Assembly (NCBI RefSeq): GCF_001458415.1
Contig: NZ_CYSD01000040.1
Coordinates: 24,412 to 88,411, forward strand
From: Tritonibacter multivorans
Lineage (GTDB): Bacteria; Pseudomonadota; Alphaproteobacteria; Rhodobacterales; Rhodobacteraceae
Direction of reading: 5' to 3'
Length of the DNA stretch: 64,000 bases
Every line of letters starts with the position of its first letter. Within the stretch, counting starts at the first letter, position 1. The translations under genes were made by a program, and so were the position numbers. Below, piece by piece: positions 9,274 through 17,126 of this stretch. Under the pieces are notes generated by a model, which was not told the origin of the DNA, did not search any database, and saw only the letters and a list, made by a program, of their open reading frames with translations.

Positions 9274-10017
9274 ATGGTGAGCTCTTCTCGGCAAAAGCCC
9301 TTGGTTGATTTCTTTATTGTCGGGGCAATGAAGTCCGGCACCTCCTCTCTCAGAGACCTGCTGCGGCAGCATGACGGGGTGGATATCTACCGCGGGGAAA
9401 TTCATTACTTTGACAAAGAGACGCTGTTTGAGCAGGGTGACGACTGGTATCACGACCATTTCGAGATGGATAAATCGGGTGTGTTGCATGGGGACAAAAG
9501 CCCCTCTTACAGTCTCGATAAAGACGCCCCTGCGCGCATTCACGCCTATAACCCCGAAGCGCGGCTGATCTGGATTTTTCGCAATCCGGTGAAACGGGCA
9601 GTGTCGAACTTCCACCATGCCAAGAAGCGCAACCAAGAGGCCATGAGCTTGGAGAGTTCACTGGCGCAGGCTGAGGAACTGGCTGCCAAAAACAGCCCCG
9701 CTGCCTATTTGTTCCGGTCGCAATACGAACGTCATTTGGCGGCTTTCGCAGAGCATTTCTCAGCCGAGCGTCAGTATATTATGATCTTCGAAGAACTGCT
9801 CGCTGATCCGGCGGCGGAAACCCGTAAGCTTTTGAATTGGCTGGGACTGCCGAACGATGTCGAGCTGGAATTGCCGCACAGTAATGAGGGCCGGTCTGTC
9901 ATCAAGCGGAAGTTCCCGGTCGCGCCGGACACGGTGGCCCAATTGGAGGAATTGTTGCAGCCGACCGTAGATGCGATCGAGACTCGTTTGGGACGCCCAA
10001 TCCCGTCTTGGTCCTAA
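9274..10017 (+). CDS. Sulfotransferase (PAPS-dependent)
   Basis: A 247-residue sulfotransferase-domain protein. The 5'-phosphosulfate-binding loop GAMKSGTSS is at 17-25 and the 3'-phosphate-binding region is IWIFRNPVKRAVSNF. YEIMIFEELL-like sequence (YIMIFEELLADP) and a GLP stretch near the C-terminus also fit carbohydrate sulfotransferases. ATG 9274 follows CAGGA by 7 bases; longer starts at 9166 would overlap the preceding gene. It probably sulfates a sugar of the surface glycan, using PAPS; the genes for PAPS synthesis are not in the window. Confidence 0.85.
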   Translation: MVSSSRQKPLVDFFIVGAMKSGTSSLRDLLRQHDGVDIYRGEIHYFDKETLFEQGDDWYHDHFEMDKSGVLHGDKSPSYSLDKDAPARIHAYNPEARLIWIFRNPVKRAVSNFHHAKKRNQEAMSLESSLAQAEELAAKNSPAAYLFRSQYERHLAAFAEHFSAERQYIMIFEELLADPAAETRKLLNWLGLPNDVELELPHSNEGRSVIKRKFPVAPDTVAQLEELLQPTVDAIETRLGRPIPSWS

Positions 10018-10114
10018 GCTGAACAGCGTAATTCAGGTGTCGTGAATACCTGCCGGTAGCCCTCCTGGGCTGCCGGATTGCACGAAAAGATCGATCTGAA
10101 CATTAGAGGTCTGC

Positions 10115-11197
10115 GTGACGGCTCTTTCTCTGCATATTCCCAATGTCTTTGAACATCATCAGGTTGGTGATGCCCCGTCGCAGCGGTTGCTGGTGGTTTT
10201 CTCGGCTGCCAATGCCTCGAGTTTCACCTTCTTCCGCAGTACCGAAGAGTTGCGCCCGGACCGGTTGCACATTCGCGATCCCGACGGCAATGCCTGGTAC
10301 CAAAATGGCCTCGCCGAGGGTGAAACCCTGCATGACATTGAAACCCGCATTGCTGAAGTGGCTCAGAACTACCGTGAGGTCTGGATGGTGGGATCCTCTA
10401 TGGGGGGCTATGCGGCACTTCATTTTGGCACTCGACTGCAGGCACAGAGGGTCCTAGCTATTGCGCCCCAGATTCTGGTCGATAGCCGCTTTTCGCGCGG
10501 TCCACGGTCGGGCGTAAAAGTGCATACCCCTGATATTGCCGAGCAGGTTCGTGCCGCCACCCGGACCCAATGTACTATTGTATTTGGCAGCTTTGATCTG
10601 ATTGACACCTATAATATTGCTCATCTCTATGAGGGCGATCACATGCCCTTGCACATTCGCGTGCTGCAGTATGAAGGTCAGGATCACATGTTGCCGGTGC
10701 GGTTGGAAGATGAATGTACGCTGAAGCGTTATTTCCAGCAGATTTTGGTCAAGACCACGGTGCCACAGCTGTCGATCCCCTATCGCGAAGGACGTCCGCT
10801 GGATGATACCCGTCTGGCGGTGCTGCGACGCTATATTGGCTACATGCTCAAAAAGGATTTTGTCAGCGCTTATGCAGATCTGAAGGATGATTGCATGGCC
10901 TTTCCGGACTGGCATGCGCTGCATTACTATTGGCTGCTGTCGGGGTTCCGTGCCGGTGTGCCACCGCGCAATCTGAAAGCCAGCGCCTGTGCGCTGTCGG
11001 ATCTGAACCCCGGGGCGATCGACTTTGCCTTTCTGGCGGCGCAATGCTGCGAGGGCTCAGGCGATGTGGAAGGCACTTATGGCTATCTGGACCGGGTCTT
11101 TGGCATTCGCCGTTCGCATCCGCCGGGCCGGAAAATGTTGGAACGGTTGCCGCCCCGTCCTGAACGTATCGAAGAGGCGGCTGACGAGTGCGAGTGA
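10115..11197 (+). CDS. Alpha/beta-hydrolase-like protein
   Basis: A 360-residue protein. The N-terminal 220 residues look like an alpha/beta hydrolase: LLVVFSAANAS (oxyanion strand), a nucleophile elbow GSSMGG at 93-98 with Ser95 as likely nucleophile, FGSFDLID for the acid, and EGQDHML for the histidine. The C-terminal 130 residues are helical and TPR-like. The GTG start at 10115 follows AGAGG by 5 bases. Possible roles are deacylation of the polysaccharide or a structural role; similar proteins occur in capsule loci next to sulfotransferases. It ends at a terminator-like hairpin. Confidence 0.65.
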   Translation: MTALSLHIPNVFEHHQVGDAPSQRLLVVFSAANASSFTFFRSTEELRPDRLHIRDPDGNAWYQNGLAEGETLHDIETRIAEVAQNYREVWMVGSSMGGYAALHFGTRLQAQRVLAIAPQILVDSRFSRGPRSGVKVHTPDIAEQVRAATRTQCTIVFGSFDLIDTYNIAHLYEGDHMPLHIRVLQYEGQDHMLPVRLEDECTLKRYFQQILVKTTVPQLSIPYREGRPLDDTRLAVLRRYIGYMLKKDFVSAYADLKDDCMAFPDWHALHYYWLLSGFRAGVPPRNLKASACALSDLNPGAIDFAFLAAQCCEGSGDVEGTYGYLDRVFGIRRSHPPGRKMLERLPPRPERIEEAADECE

Positions 11198-11225
11198 CGC
11201 TTCGCTCGGTGCAATGAACGGTGGG

Positions 11226-11257
11226 ACTAGGCTCTGTCAGAAATGTTAGAGCCTAGT
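11226..11257. terminator. Terminator-like hairpin between convergent genes
   Basis: ACTAGGCTCT (11226-11235) and AGAGCCTAGT (11248-11257) form a perfect 10-bp stem with a 12-base loop, followed by TTT on the plus strand. It lies between the hydrolase gene and the convergent sulfotransferase-like gene. The T-run is short, so termination strength is uncertain. Confidence 0.55.
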
Positions 11258-11266
11258 TTGGAAAGT

Positions 11267-12196
11267 TCAGGGCGCGTAAGAAATTCCTTCGCGATCTGGT
11301 GCCGCAATAAAACGGTCGAACAGATCGGCATTGCTGTCTTGATGCATCGCGCGGATCTGGCTGCGCTGTTCGGGGCTCAGCAGGGTTGGGCGCGGGTGGT
11401 CCGTATTGGGGTATTCTTCCTGAAGGCGAAGCCGTAGGGCGCGCAGATCCTGAAAATCCTGTAATGGGGCCAGGCGCAGGAATTCGGCCATTGCAGGGGC
11501 TGAAAAGCTGCGATTTTCATAGACATCTGGCGCAAAATCCAACCCGGCCGTGTCACACATTGGAGCGAGGAAATCACGGGCATAATCCTCACGGCTGCGG
11601 CGAATGGTTTCAAACGGGCGGATGATCAGGTTCTCGGCACCAAAATGTGTCGCCATGCGCTCTGCCAGATTGAGCCAGGACAGGGCGGTTACGTCAAAGC
11701 TCTGGAGATAGCTGTCGAAATTGCTCCAGCTGTCATCAGCCAGCAACTTGGTGTGGTCCAGGTGGATTGATGTGGCCAGGGTTTGCAGCCGGTTGATAAA
11801 GCTCGCCTCAATAAAGTCATCCTGGCGGCGCACATAGAAGATTACCTTGCGGTCCATACCCTCTGTCAGCTGGGACAGCACTCGCAAAGCCATATCGGCA
11901 TTGGGATACAGTCTGTCGGCACTGTCCAAATCCGAGGTGCCGAACATGGTCTCTGAAGTCAGCACAGCATTGGGCCAATCCTGATCAAAGGTCTTGAGCT
12001 TGCGCCCCAATGTGCGGCGGCGTTTCTTGTAGGCTTCGCGATCTCCATCGCGCAGGAAATGCCAAAACAGATGCCGTGGCTGTATCTTTACCCGCGCCAC
12101 TCCGCGGGCTTCAAGCGCGGCTTCATTGTGCTTCAGCACGTTCTGCAGGAAGGTGGTCGCCGTCTTGTGGGCGCCAAGATGTAGGTAGAGGGTCAA
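11267..12196 (-). CDS. Sulfotransferase-family (P-loop) protein
   Basis: A 309-residue protein with LGAHKTATTFLQ (7-18), the PAPS-binding P-loop of a sulfotransferase-like family, and IFYVRRQDDFIEASF as the likely 3'-phosphate-binding strand. The same fold signature (GYHKTATTW) occurs in the protein at 56266-57189. An open frame continues upstream to 12418 but would overlap the preceding gene; a TTG at 12196 lies 8 bases after AGGA and just before the first beta strand, so I chose it. It is the last gene of a minus-strand run of three. The sugar sulfated is unknown. Confidence 0.72.
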   Translation of the reverse strand: MTLYLHLGAHKTATTFLQNVLKHNEAALEARGVARVKIQPRHLFWHFLRDGDREAYKKRRRTLGRKLKTFDQDWPNAVLTSETMFGTSDLDSADRLYPNADMALRVLSQLTEGMDRKVIFYVRRQDDFIEASFINRLQTLATSIHLDHTKLLADDSWSNFDSYLQSFDVTALSWLNLAERMATHFGAENLIIRPFETIRRSREDYARDFLAPMCDTAGLDFAPDVYENRSFSAPAMAEFLRLAPLQDFQDLRALRLRLQEEYPNTDHPRPTLLSPEQRSQIRAMHQDSNADLFDRFIAAPDREGISYAP

Positions 12197-12269
12197 AAGA
12201 AAGGTCCTTTTTGCAACCTCTGCCGTGGTCGGTTCGAAGGCACAGGGGGGATTGGGTCGAGGCGGATGC

Positions 12270-13448
12270 TCAGGTTGTTGTCGGAGACAGTTGGAACGGG
12301 CGATCGGCAAAGCGGCGGACGGTATCCAAGACCCGCGTGCCAAGGTCGCGGGGGCAGAACATATCGTCTTGCCATTGGGGATCCGGAGCCGAGCTTCGCA
12401 AATGTAGCATATCCTCAAGCGAGGTGATCAGCCCGCTTTTGGCAAACAGCTTGCGCATCGGCTCCACCAGCGGATCGACATAGTTGTCGACAAAATCCAG
12501 ATGCACCATGCAGGGCACGCCTGCACGGATCACGTCAATGGCCGCGGTCGAGGTGCAGGTGATGCCAAGGGCTGCGGTCTCGAGCGCCTCATCCATGGTA
12601 CAGGCGGTGAGCTTGAGGTTGGCCGGGACGTCCGAAAGCTCGGTCAGCAGACCCGGGTAGTCGTGTTTTTCCAGATGTAGGTGTTTTTGGTTTTCGCCGG
12701 GCAAATGGCGCAGCTTGATCCAGACGGTGCGGTCCGGATTGGCGCGGGCCATGGCCGCCAGTGCTTGTAGTATGTGCAACCGCCCGCGCCGGGTGCTTGG
12801 TGAAAGTGCCTGCGTGAAGAAATAGATGTCGCGGCGGCTGGCCAGATCTTCGGGCGACAGGGTCTGGGGCTGTAGGAAAGACGGGTGGCCAAAGCCTACT
12901 TCCTGCCACATCATGTCATCCCAGCCTTCGGCGAGACCCGCATAAACTGGCAGCTCGCTGTGTGGAAACAGATAGACCCCATCGCAGTTGCGGCGGCGGA
13001 AATAGCCATTTTGTGGGAAGAAATCGAGCCCACCCAAAAAGGCCAGCACACAGGGTCGGTCTTTGCGGACCGACAGGACTTTGCGGCGCATCTGTGCCCC
13101 CAGCGGTCCATAAACACGGCTGGTCAAAATTGCGCGGTATTCGGACCCTTCCATCAGCTCAGCAAAGGCGTTTTTGCCATGCACGGCATGATCGGGACCT
13201 TCGGGAAGAAGCTGTGACATTTGTCGGTACGACAGGGCATTTTCGCCAACCACCCAGCCCATATGTACCACCAAATCGGGATCTGCCGCCTGCAGGCAGT
13301 CGCGCATGCGGCGGGCAAAAAACAGGGTGGAGTCATCGCTGAACAACAGCAGTACCGGGCGCTCCAAAAAGGGCAGTGGCGTTGGCTCTGGTGGGGTTAA
13401 GTCACGAAGCGCGGCAGCCAGCGGGGCCAGGTCGGGCAGCAGGTTCAT
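12270..13448 (-). CDS. Putative GT-B-fold glycosyltransferase / capsule protein
   Basis: A 392-residue protein. The N-terminal half starts with a strand-like LLLFSDDSTLFFARRM; the C-terminal half contains IYFFTQALSPSTRRGR, VWIKLRHLPGEN and the TSTAAIDVIRAGVPCMVH pattern. The latter resembles the nucleotide-binding face of GT-B glycosyltransferases such as capsule polysialyltransferase-like and DUF6716-type proteins; the match is by pattern only. No signal peptide or membrane segment is seen. Start overlaps the stop of the upstream small gene (ATGA). The position opposite neuA makes a role in sialylated capsule assembly plausible. Confidence 0.6.
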   Translation of the reverse strand: MNLLPDLAPLAAALRDLTPPEPTPLPFLERPVLLLFSDDSTLFFARRMRDCLQAADPDLVVHMGWVVGENALSYRQMSQLLPEGPDHAVHGKNAFAELMEGSEYRAILTSRVYGPLGAQMRRKVLSVRKDRPCVLAFLGGLDFFPQNGYFRRRNCDGVYLFPHSELPVYAGLAEGWDDMMWQEVGFGHPSFLQPQTLSPEDLASRRDIYFFTQALSPSTRRGRLHILQALAAMARANPDRTVWIKLRHLPGENQKHLHLEKHDYPGLLTELSDVPANLKLTACTMDEALETAALGITCTSTAAIDVIRAGVPCMVHLDFVDNYVDPLVEPMRKLFAKSGLITSLEDMLHLRSSAPDPQWQDDMFCPRDLGTRVLDTVRRFADRPFQLSPTTT

Positions 13449-13690
13449 GTGTTTTGTTCCGATGCACGCGGCACCTTGCCCGGCTGAGAGGACGCGATCT
13501 GCGCCTCAAAGTGGGCGAGGATGTCAATCTGCCTCTGATTGTGGCTGCGATGGGCGCTTTTTAGATGTTCCAGTTGCAGCGCCTCATGCTGCACCGCCCG
13601 GGACAGCATCTGCAGCGGAGCGCCGAGGCGTGCGCGAGAGAGTCTGTAAATCGCCTTTCCCAAGGCGGTCTTCTTTAATTTTGCAATCAT
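13445..13690 (-). CDS. Small conserved-looking protein, helical
   Basis: An 81-residue protein of unknown function starting MIAKLKKTALG. It is basic at the N-terminus and then predicted helical (AVQHEALQLEHLKSAH). Support for it being real is its ATGA overlap with the downstream gene, a typical translationally coupled arrangement. A longer frame begins at 13813 but would extend further toward the divergent neuA start. It could be a small partner of the GT-B-like protein; this is a guess. Confidence 0.5.
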   Translation of the reverse strand: MIAKLKKTALGKAIYRLSRARLGAPLQMLSRAVQHEALQLEHLKSAHRSHNQRQIDILAHFEAQIASSQPGKVPRASEQNT

Positions 13691-13851
13691 CCCTGCCGCA
13701 CCATTGGTCGCGTATTTTCCTTCGGGATTTACACAAGCAGGCGAGGCTTGTAAACGATGGGACAAGCCTGCCTGTTGCTTTGCCGACGGGTGGTGACAAG
13801 ATTGACCGTTCATTGAACAGATTACCCCTCAGGCCGTCCGGATCTCCCCCC

Positions 13852-15069
13852 ATGCCCCAAGATATTCCTTCCGCATCTGCCACCACGGCCTGCATCATTT
13901 TGGCACGCGGCGGCTCTAAGGGGGTTCCCGGCAAGAATTTGCGCCCAGTGGGCGGTGTGTCGCTGATTGGCCGGGCTGTTCGGGCGGGACGTGCGGCGGA
14001 ACAGGTGGCTGCTGTCTATGTGTCGACCGATGATGCCGAGATTGCCGTCGAGGCAGCACTGCATGGGGCGCGTATTATTGACCGTCCAGCAGAGCTGTCC
14101 GGCGACACCGCCACCTCGGAATCCGGCTGGCTGCATGCGGTGCCGCTGATCCGCGAAGATCTGCCCGCTCTGGATAAACTGGTGTTCCTGCAGTGCACCT
14201 CTCCGTTCACCACGGGCGCCGATATTGACGGTTGTCTGGCAGAGATGATTGCCAAATCCACCGATTGTGCGCTGTCGGTCACGGAAGATCACTCTTTCCT
14301 TTGGGGGTTTGATGCCGAGGGGCGCGGTGTGGGGATCAACCATAACGAGCGAGAGCAGCGCAAGCGTCGGCAGGACCTGCCGTCGCAGTTCTGTGAAAGC
14401 GGCGCCATCTATAGCGTGCGGCTGGAGCCGTTTTTGCGCACCGGCCAACGTTTCTGCGGCTCGGTGGCGCTCTATCCGGTGAACCACCCGCCGGTGGAAA
14501 TCGACACGCTGGATGATTTTGCGCTTTGTTCGCAGCTTGCGCAGGCAGGTGGGGCCTGTGAAATCAGCGCTGACCGTCTGGCGCGCGTCAAAGCGATCGT
14601 GATGGATTTCGACGGGGTCCATACTGATAATCTGGTGATCACCGACCAAAACGGCATTGAAAGCGTGCGCACCTCGCGCGGAGATGGCATGGGGCTTTCG
14701 CATTTGCGCAGCTCTGGGCGCTTTGCGATGATGATCCTGTCCAAAGAGCGCAATCCGGTCGTGCTGAAACGTGCCGAAAAGCTGCAGCTCGAAGTGCATC
14801 ACGCAGTGGATGACAAGGTCGCGGCGCTGGAAAGCTGGCTTGGCGATCGCGGGCTTGGCTGGGACGACCTGCTTTATGTGGGCAATGACGTCAATGACCG
14901 TGGCGCGATTGAGCATGCAGGGCTGTCGGCCTGTCCCAGTGACTCTCATCCCGAAATCTTGGGCATAAGCGATTGGATCCTGCCGTTGCCGGGCGGCCAT
15001 GGCGCCCTGCGGGCCATGGCGGATGCCATTTTGTCGGCTCTTGCGCCTGCTGCGGAGCAGGATCGCTGA
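13852..15069 (+). CDS. neuA: CMP-sialic acid synthetase fused to a HAD phosphatase (NeuA-HAD)
   Basis: A 405-residue two-domain protein. Residues 10-230 are a cytidylyltransferase: IILARGGSKGVPGKNL (15-30) is the CTP-binding loop, FLQCTSPF (112-119) and the QFCESGAIY stretch also match CMP-Neu5Ac synthetases. Residues 245-400 are a KdsC-like HAD phosphatase, with VMDFDGVHTD (nucleophile D252, acid/base D254) and GNDVND (344-349). It would activate a nonulosonic acid as CMP-sugar; the HAD part could remove a 9-phosphate before activation. ATG 13852 starts just ahead of the first conserved strand. The sialyltransferase gene begins two bases after the stop. Confidence 0.88.
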   Translation: MPQDIPSASATTACIILARGGSKGVPGKNLRPVGGVSLIGRAVRAGRAAEQVAAVYVSTDDAEIAVEAALHGARIIDRPAELSGDTATSESGWLHAVPLIREDLPALDKLVFLQCTSPFTTGADIDGCLAEMIAKSTDCALSVTEDHSFLWGFDAEGRGVGINHNEREQRKRRQDLPSQFCESGAIYSVRLEPFLRTGQRFCGSVALYPVNHPPVEIDTLDDFALCSQLAQAGGACEISADRLARVKAIVMDFDGVHTDNLVITDQNGIESVRTSRGDGMGLSHLRSSGRFAMMILSKERNPVVLKRAEKLQLEVHHAVDDKVAALESWLGDRGLGWDDLLYVGNDVNDRGAIEHAGLSACPSDSHPEILGISDWILPLPGGHGALRAMADAILSALAPAAEQDR

Positions 15070-15071
15070 TC

Positions 15072-15932
15072 ATGACGGCGCGACCCTTTGTTGTCGCAGG
15101 CAACGGTCCGTCCATTACTGAGATCCCGGCAGGGATAATCCAGCCCGATGATTTTATTATCCGGGTCAATAATTTCTTCTTTGAGCCCAAGTTTTATGTG
15201 GGGGATCGCGTTGATCTGGCCTTTATGGCAGGGGATCCGCGCGTTGCGCCTTTTATGTTTGAAACTCTCCATCGCTGCCGTCAGGATTATGACTTGCAGG
15301 CTTGGACGAGCCATAACCCAAAGGTGGTGCGCGCCGGGCAGCGTCGTTTTGGGGCCAGTTATCAGCCGATGCGCTACCGGGATGCGGCAACCGAAGCTGC
15401 GGTGGCGACGCTGATTGCGCAATTTGGTCGCCACCCCACCAGTGGGGTCTATGCGGTACTGGCGGCCCATGCTCTGGGCGCCACGGACGTGATCTTGGTG
15501 GGGGTTGATTTCTATGATGGCCCGCGCCGCTACCCCTATGAGCTGGGACCCAATTACCGGGCGCTGATGGGGCAGGATCTGGGCGTGCGAGGGCTGGATG
15601 GCCATCTGCATGATGTGCAGCTGGATCTGGCGATCCTGCGCTATCTGACCGAGGAAGGTGGCGTGCGGCTGCTGTGTGCAGCGCCCGTTCCTGCGGCGCT
15701 TGCAGATCTGGCCGCGCCTGCGCAACCTCGTGGCTTGCCTGCGCCGACTGATCTGAATACCGACCCTAATACGGGTCAAAACGCCGATTTTTTCCGAGGG
15801 CATGAGGCTGAGTCTATTGCCCGCAACGCGCCGTCTGATTGGGCCTCATGCAGTGGCCTCTACCCAATTGCAGTGTTGAAATTTCTGCGGTGGGGCAGCG
15901 CCCTCTTTCGCAAACTCAAAAAGGACATCTGA
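15072..15932 (+). CDS. GT42-type sialyltransferase
   Basis: A 286-residue protein with the order of motifs of Campylobacter Cst-I/Cst-II (family GT42): VVAGNGPSI (7-15), RVNNFFFEPKFYVG (31-44), TSGVY (123-127), LVGVDFYDG (142-150), RYPY (153-156) and a DGHLHD segment with His178. In Cst-II the equivalent Asn, Thr-Ser, Tyr and His residues bind CMP-Neu5Ac or act as catalytic base, so the site looks intact. It should transfer sialic acid from CMP-sialate to an acceptor glycan; linkage cannot be told. The last 75 residues are less conserved. It is packed between neuA (2-bp gap) and the AGE epimerase (1-bp gap). Confidence 0.85.
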   Translation: MTARPFVVAGNGPSITEIPAGIIQPDDFIIRVNNFFFEPKFYVGDRVDLAFMAGDPRVAPFMFETLHRCRQDYDLQAWTSHNPKVVRAGQRRFGASYQPMRYRDAATEAAVATLIAQFGRHPTSGVYAVLAAHALGATDVILVGVDFYDGPRRYPYELGPNYRALMGQDLGVRGLDGHLHDVQLDLAILRYLTEEGGVRLLCAAPVPAALADLAAPAQPRGLPAPTDLNTDPNTGQNADFFRGHEAESIARNAPSDWASCSGLYPIAVLKFLRWGSALFRKLKKDI

Positions 15933-15933
15933 C

Positions 15934-17034
15934 ATGGATTCATCTCGGGATTGGCAGACCGAGCTGCCGCTGTGGCTGGAAAAACAGGCGCTGCCTTTGT
16001 GGAGCACAGTTGGTGTGGACACCGCCACGGGAACGGTCTGGGAAGCGCTGAACCATGCGGGCGCGCCGCTGGCGGGTATGGAACGTCGCCTGCGGGTGCA
16101 GGTGCGTCAGGCCTATTGTTTTGCCAAATCTGACATCCCGGCGCAGCGTGCTCTGGCGCTGCAGCTGTTCCGCTTTGCAATGGATCATGGCTTTGATGCA
16201 GGCAGTGGTCTGCTGGCCGCGCGCCTGGCCCCTGACACAAGCATTCTGAAAGCGCCCCATGATCTTTATGACATTGCTTTTATGTTGCTGGCCGCCTCAG
16301 CGTTGATTGAGGCAGGATTTGACGTACACAGGGATCTGGAGCGCCTCGAGGCAGAGCTGGACAAGCTGAAAGCGCCGCGCGGCTGGTACGAGAACGCCGC
16401 CCGCGATCTGCCGCGTCGTCAAAACCCGCATATGCACATGTTTGAAACCTCCACCGCGCTGTTTGCGGCCACCGGTGAACTCCGCTTCCGCGATATGGCC
16501 GAGGAGTGCTTGGGCCTGTTCCGCGAGGTGTTCCTGGCGGAAGACAGCCGGGTGCTGGAGTATTTCGATGGGGACTGGGCGCCGCTCACCGGTGACGCGC
16601 AGGTGATTGAACCGGGTCATATGGCGGAGTGGGTTTATCTCCTGGACCGCTACGAGACCGTGACCGGTCGCGACAGCGGCGTGGCACTGCCCCCCCTGTT
16701 TGCAGCCGTTTGGGCGCGCCGTGACGCTGGTGGGCTGCTGCCTGATCGGTCTGAGCCGGTGCAATCTGACAGCCGCCGCCTCTGGCCGCAGACCGAATTG
16801 TTGAAAGCGGGGATCGCGCTGAGCCGCCGTGGCGTTGAACTGCCCGCAGAGGCGCAGCCCGACGCGGTTCTGGCACGCATGTGGCAGCAATATCTGGAAA
16901 CGGAGGTGCCGGGGGGCTGGTATGACAAGCGCAGTCTGGATGGGGTGCTTGTGTCGGACAATATGCCCGCATCTACCTTCTACCACATTCTGGTGGCGCT
17001 GCGGTTCTACCTGTCTGGAGGCACCTCCATTTAA
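15934..17034 (+). CDS. AGE-family epimerase/isomerase (GlcNAc 2-epimerase-like)
   Basis: A 366-residue (alpha/alpha)6-barrel protein. Family signs: QNPHMHMFE (163-171), EPGHMAEWVYLL (226-237) with the conserved His229, RRLWPQTELLKA, and PASTFYHI near the C-terminus. Family members interconvert N-acetylglucosamine and N-acetylmannosamine, or isomerise mannose (or its 6-phosphate). Lying one base after the sialyltransferase and two genes after neuA, the simplest reading is supply of ManNAc for NeuB, since no neuC-like gene is visible. Because a manC gene is also nearby, a mannose-phosphate isomerase role for GDP-mannose remains possible. The operon ends at the terminator that follows. Confidence 0.78.
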   Translation: MDSSRDWQTELPLWLEKQALPLWSTVGVDTATGTVWEALNHAGAPLAGMERRLRVQVRQAYCFAKSDIPAQRALALQLFRFAMDHGFDAGSGLLAARLAPDTSILKAPHDLYDIAFMLLAASALIEAGFDVHRDLERLEAELDKLKAPRGWYENAARDLPRRQNPHMHMFETSTALFAATGELRFRDMAEECLGLFREVFLAEDSRVLEYFDGDWAPLTGDAQVIEPGHMAEWVYLLDRYETVTGRDSGVALPPLFAAVWARRDAGGLLPDRSEPVQSDSRRLWPQTELLKAGIALSRRGVELPAEAQPDAVLARMWQQYLETEVPGGWYDKRSLDGVLVSDNMPASTFYHILVALRFYLSGGTSI

Positions 17035-17092
17035 GGCGAGGGGAAACCGATGGCGCGGCCGGTTTGACGACATTCCAAATCGCTCTGGATCC

Positions 17093-17123
17093 CCCGCCCG
17101 GAGCCTGTCTCCGGGCGGGTTTT
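17093..17123 (+). terminator. Intrinsic terminator of the neuA-sialyltransferase-epimerase operon
   Basis: CCCGCCCGGAG (17093-17103) pairs perfectly with CTCCGGGCGGG (17109-17119) around a 5-base loop, followed by TTTT. It lies between the AGE gene and the convergent RTX protease. Confidence 0.85.
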
Positions 17124-17126
17124 GGA

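Noticed and set aside
11226..11257. The 10-bp inverted repeat as the end of an insertion sequence
   Set aside because: There is no transposase, no partner repeat and no target duplication; its position between convergent stops is better explained by termination.
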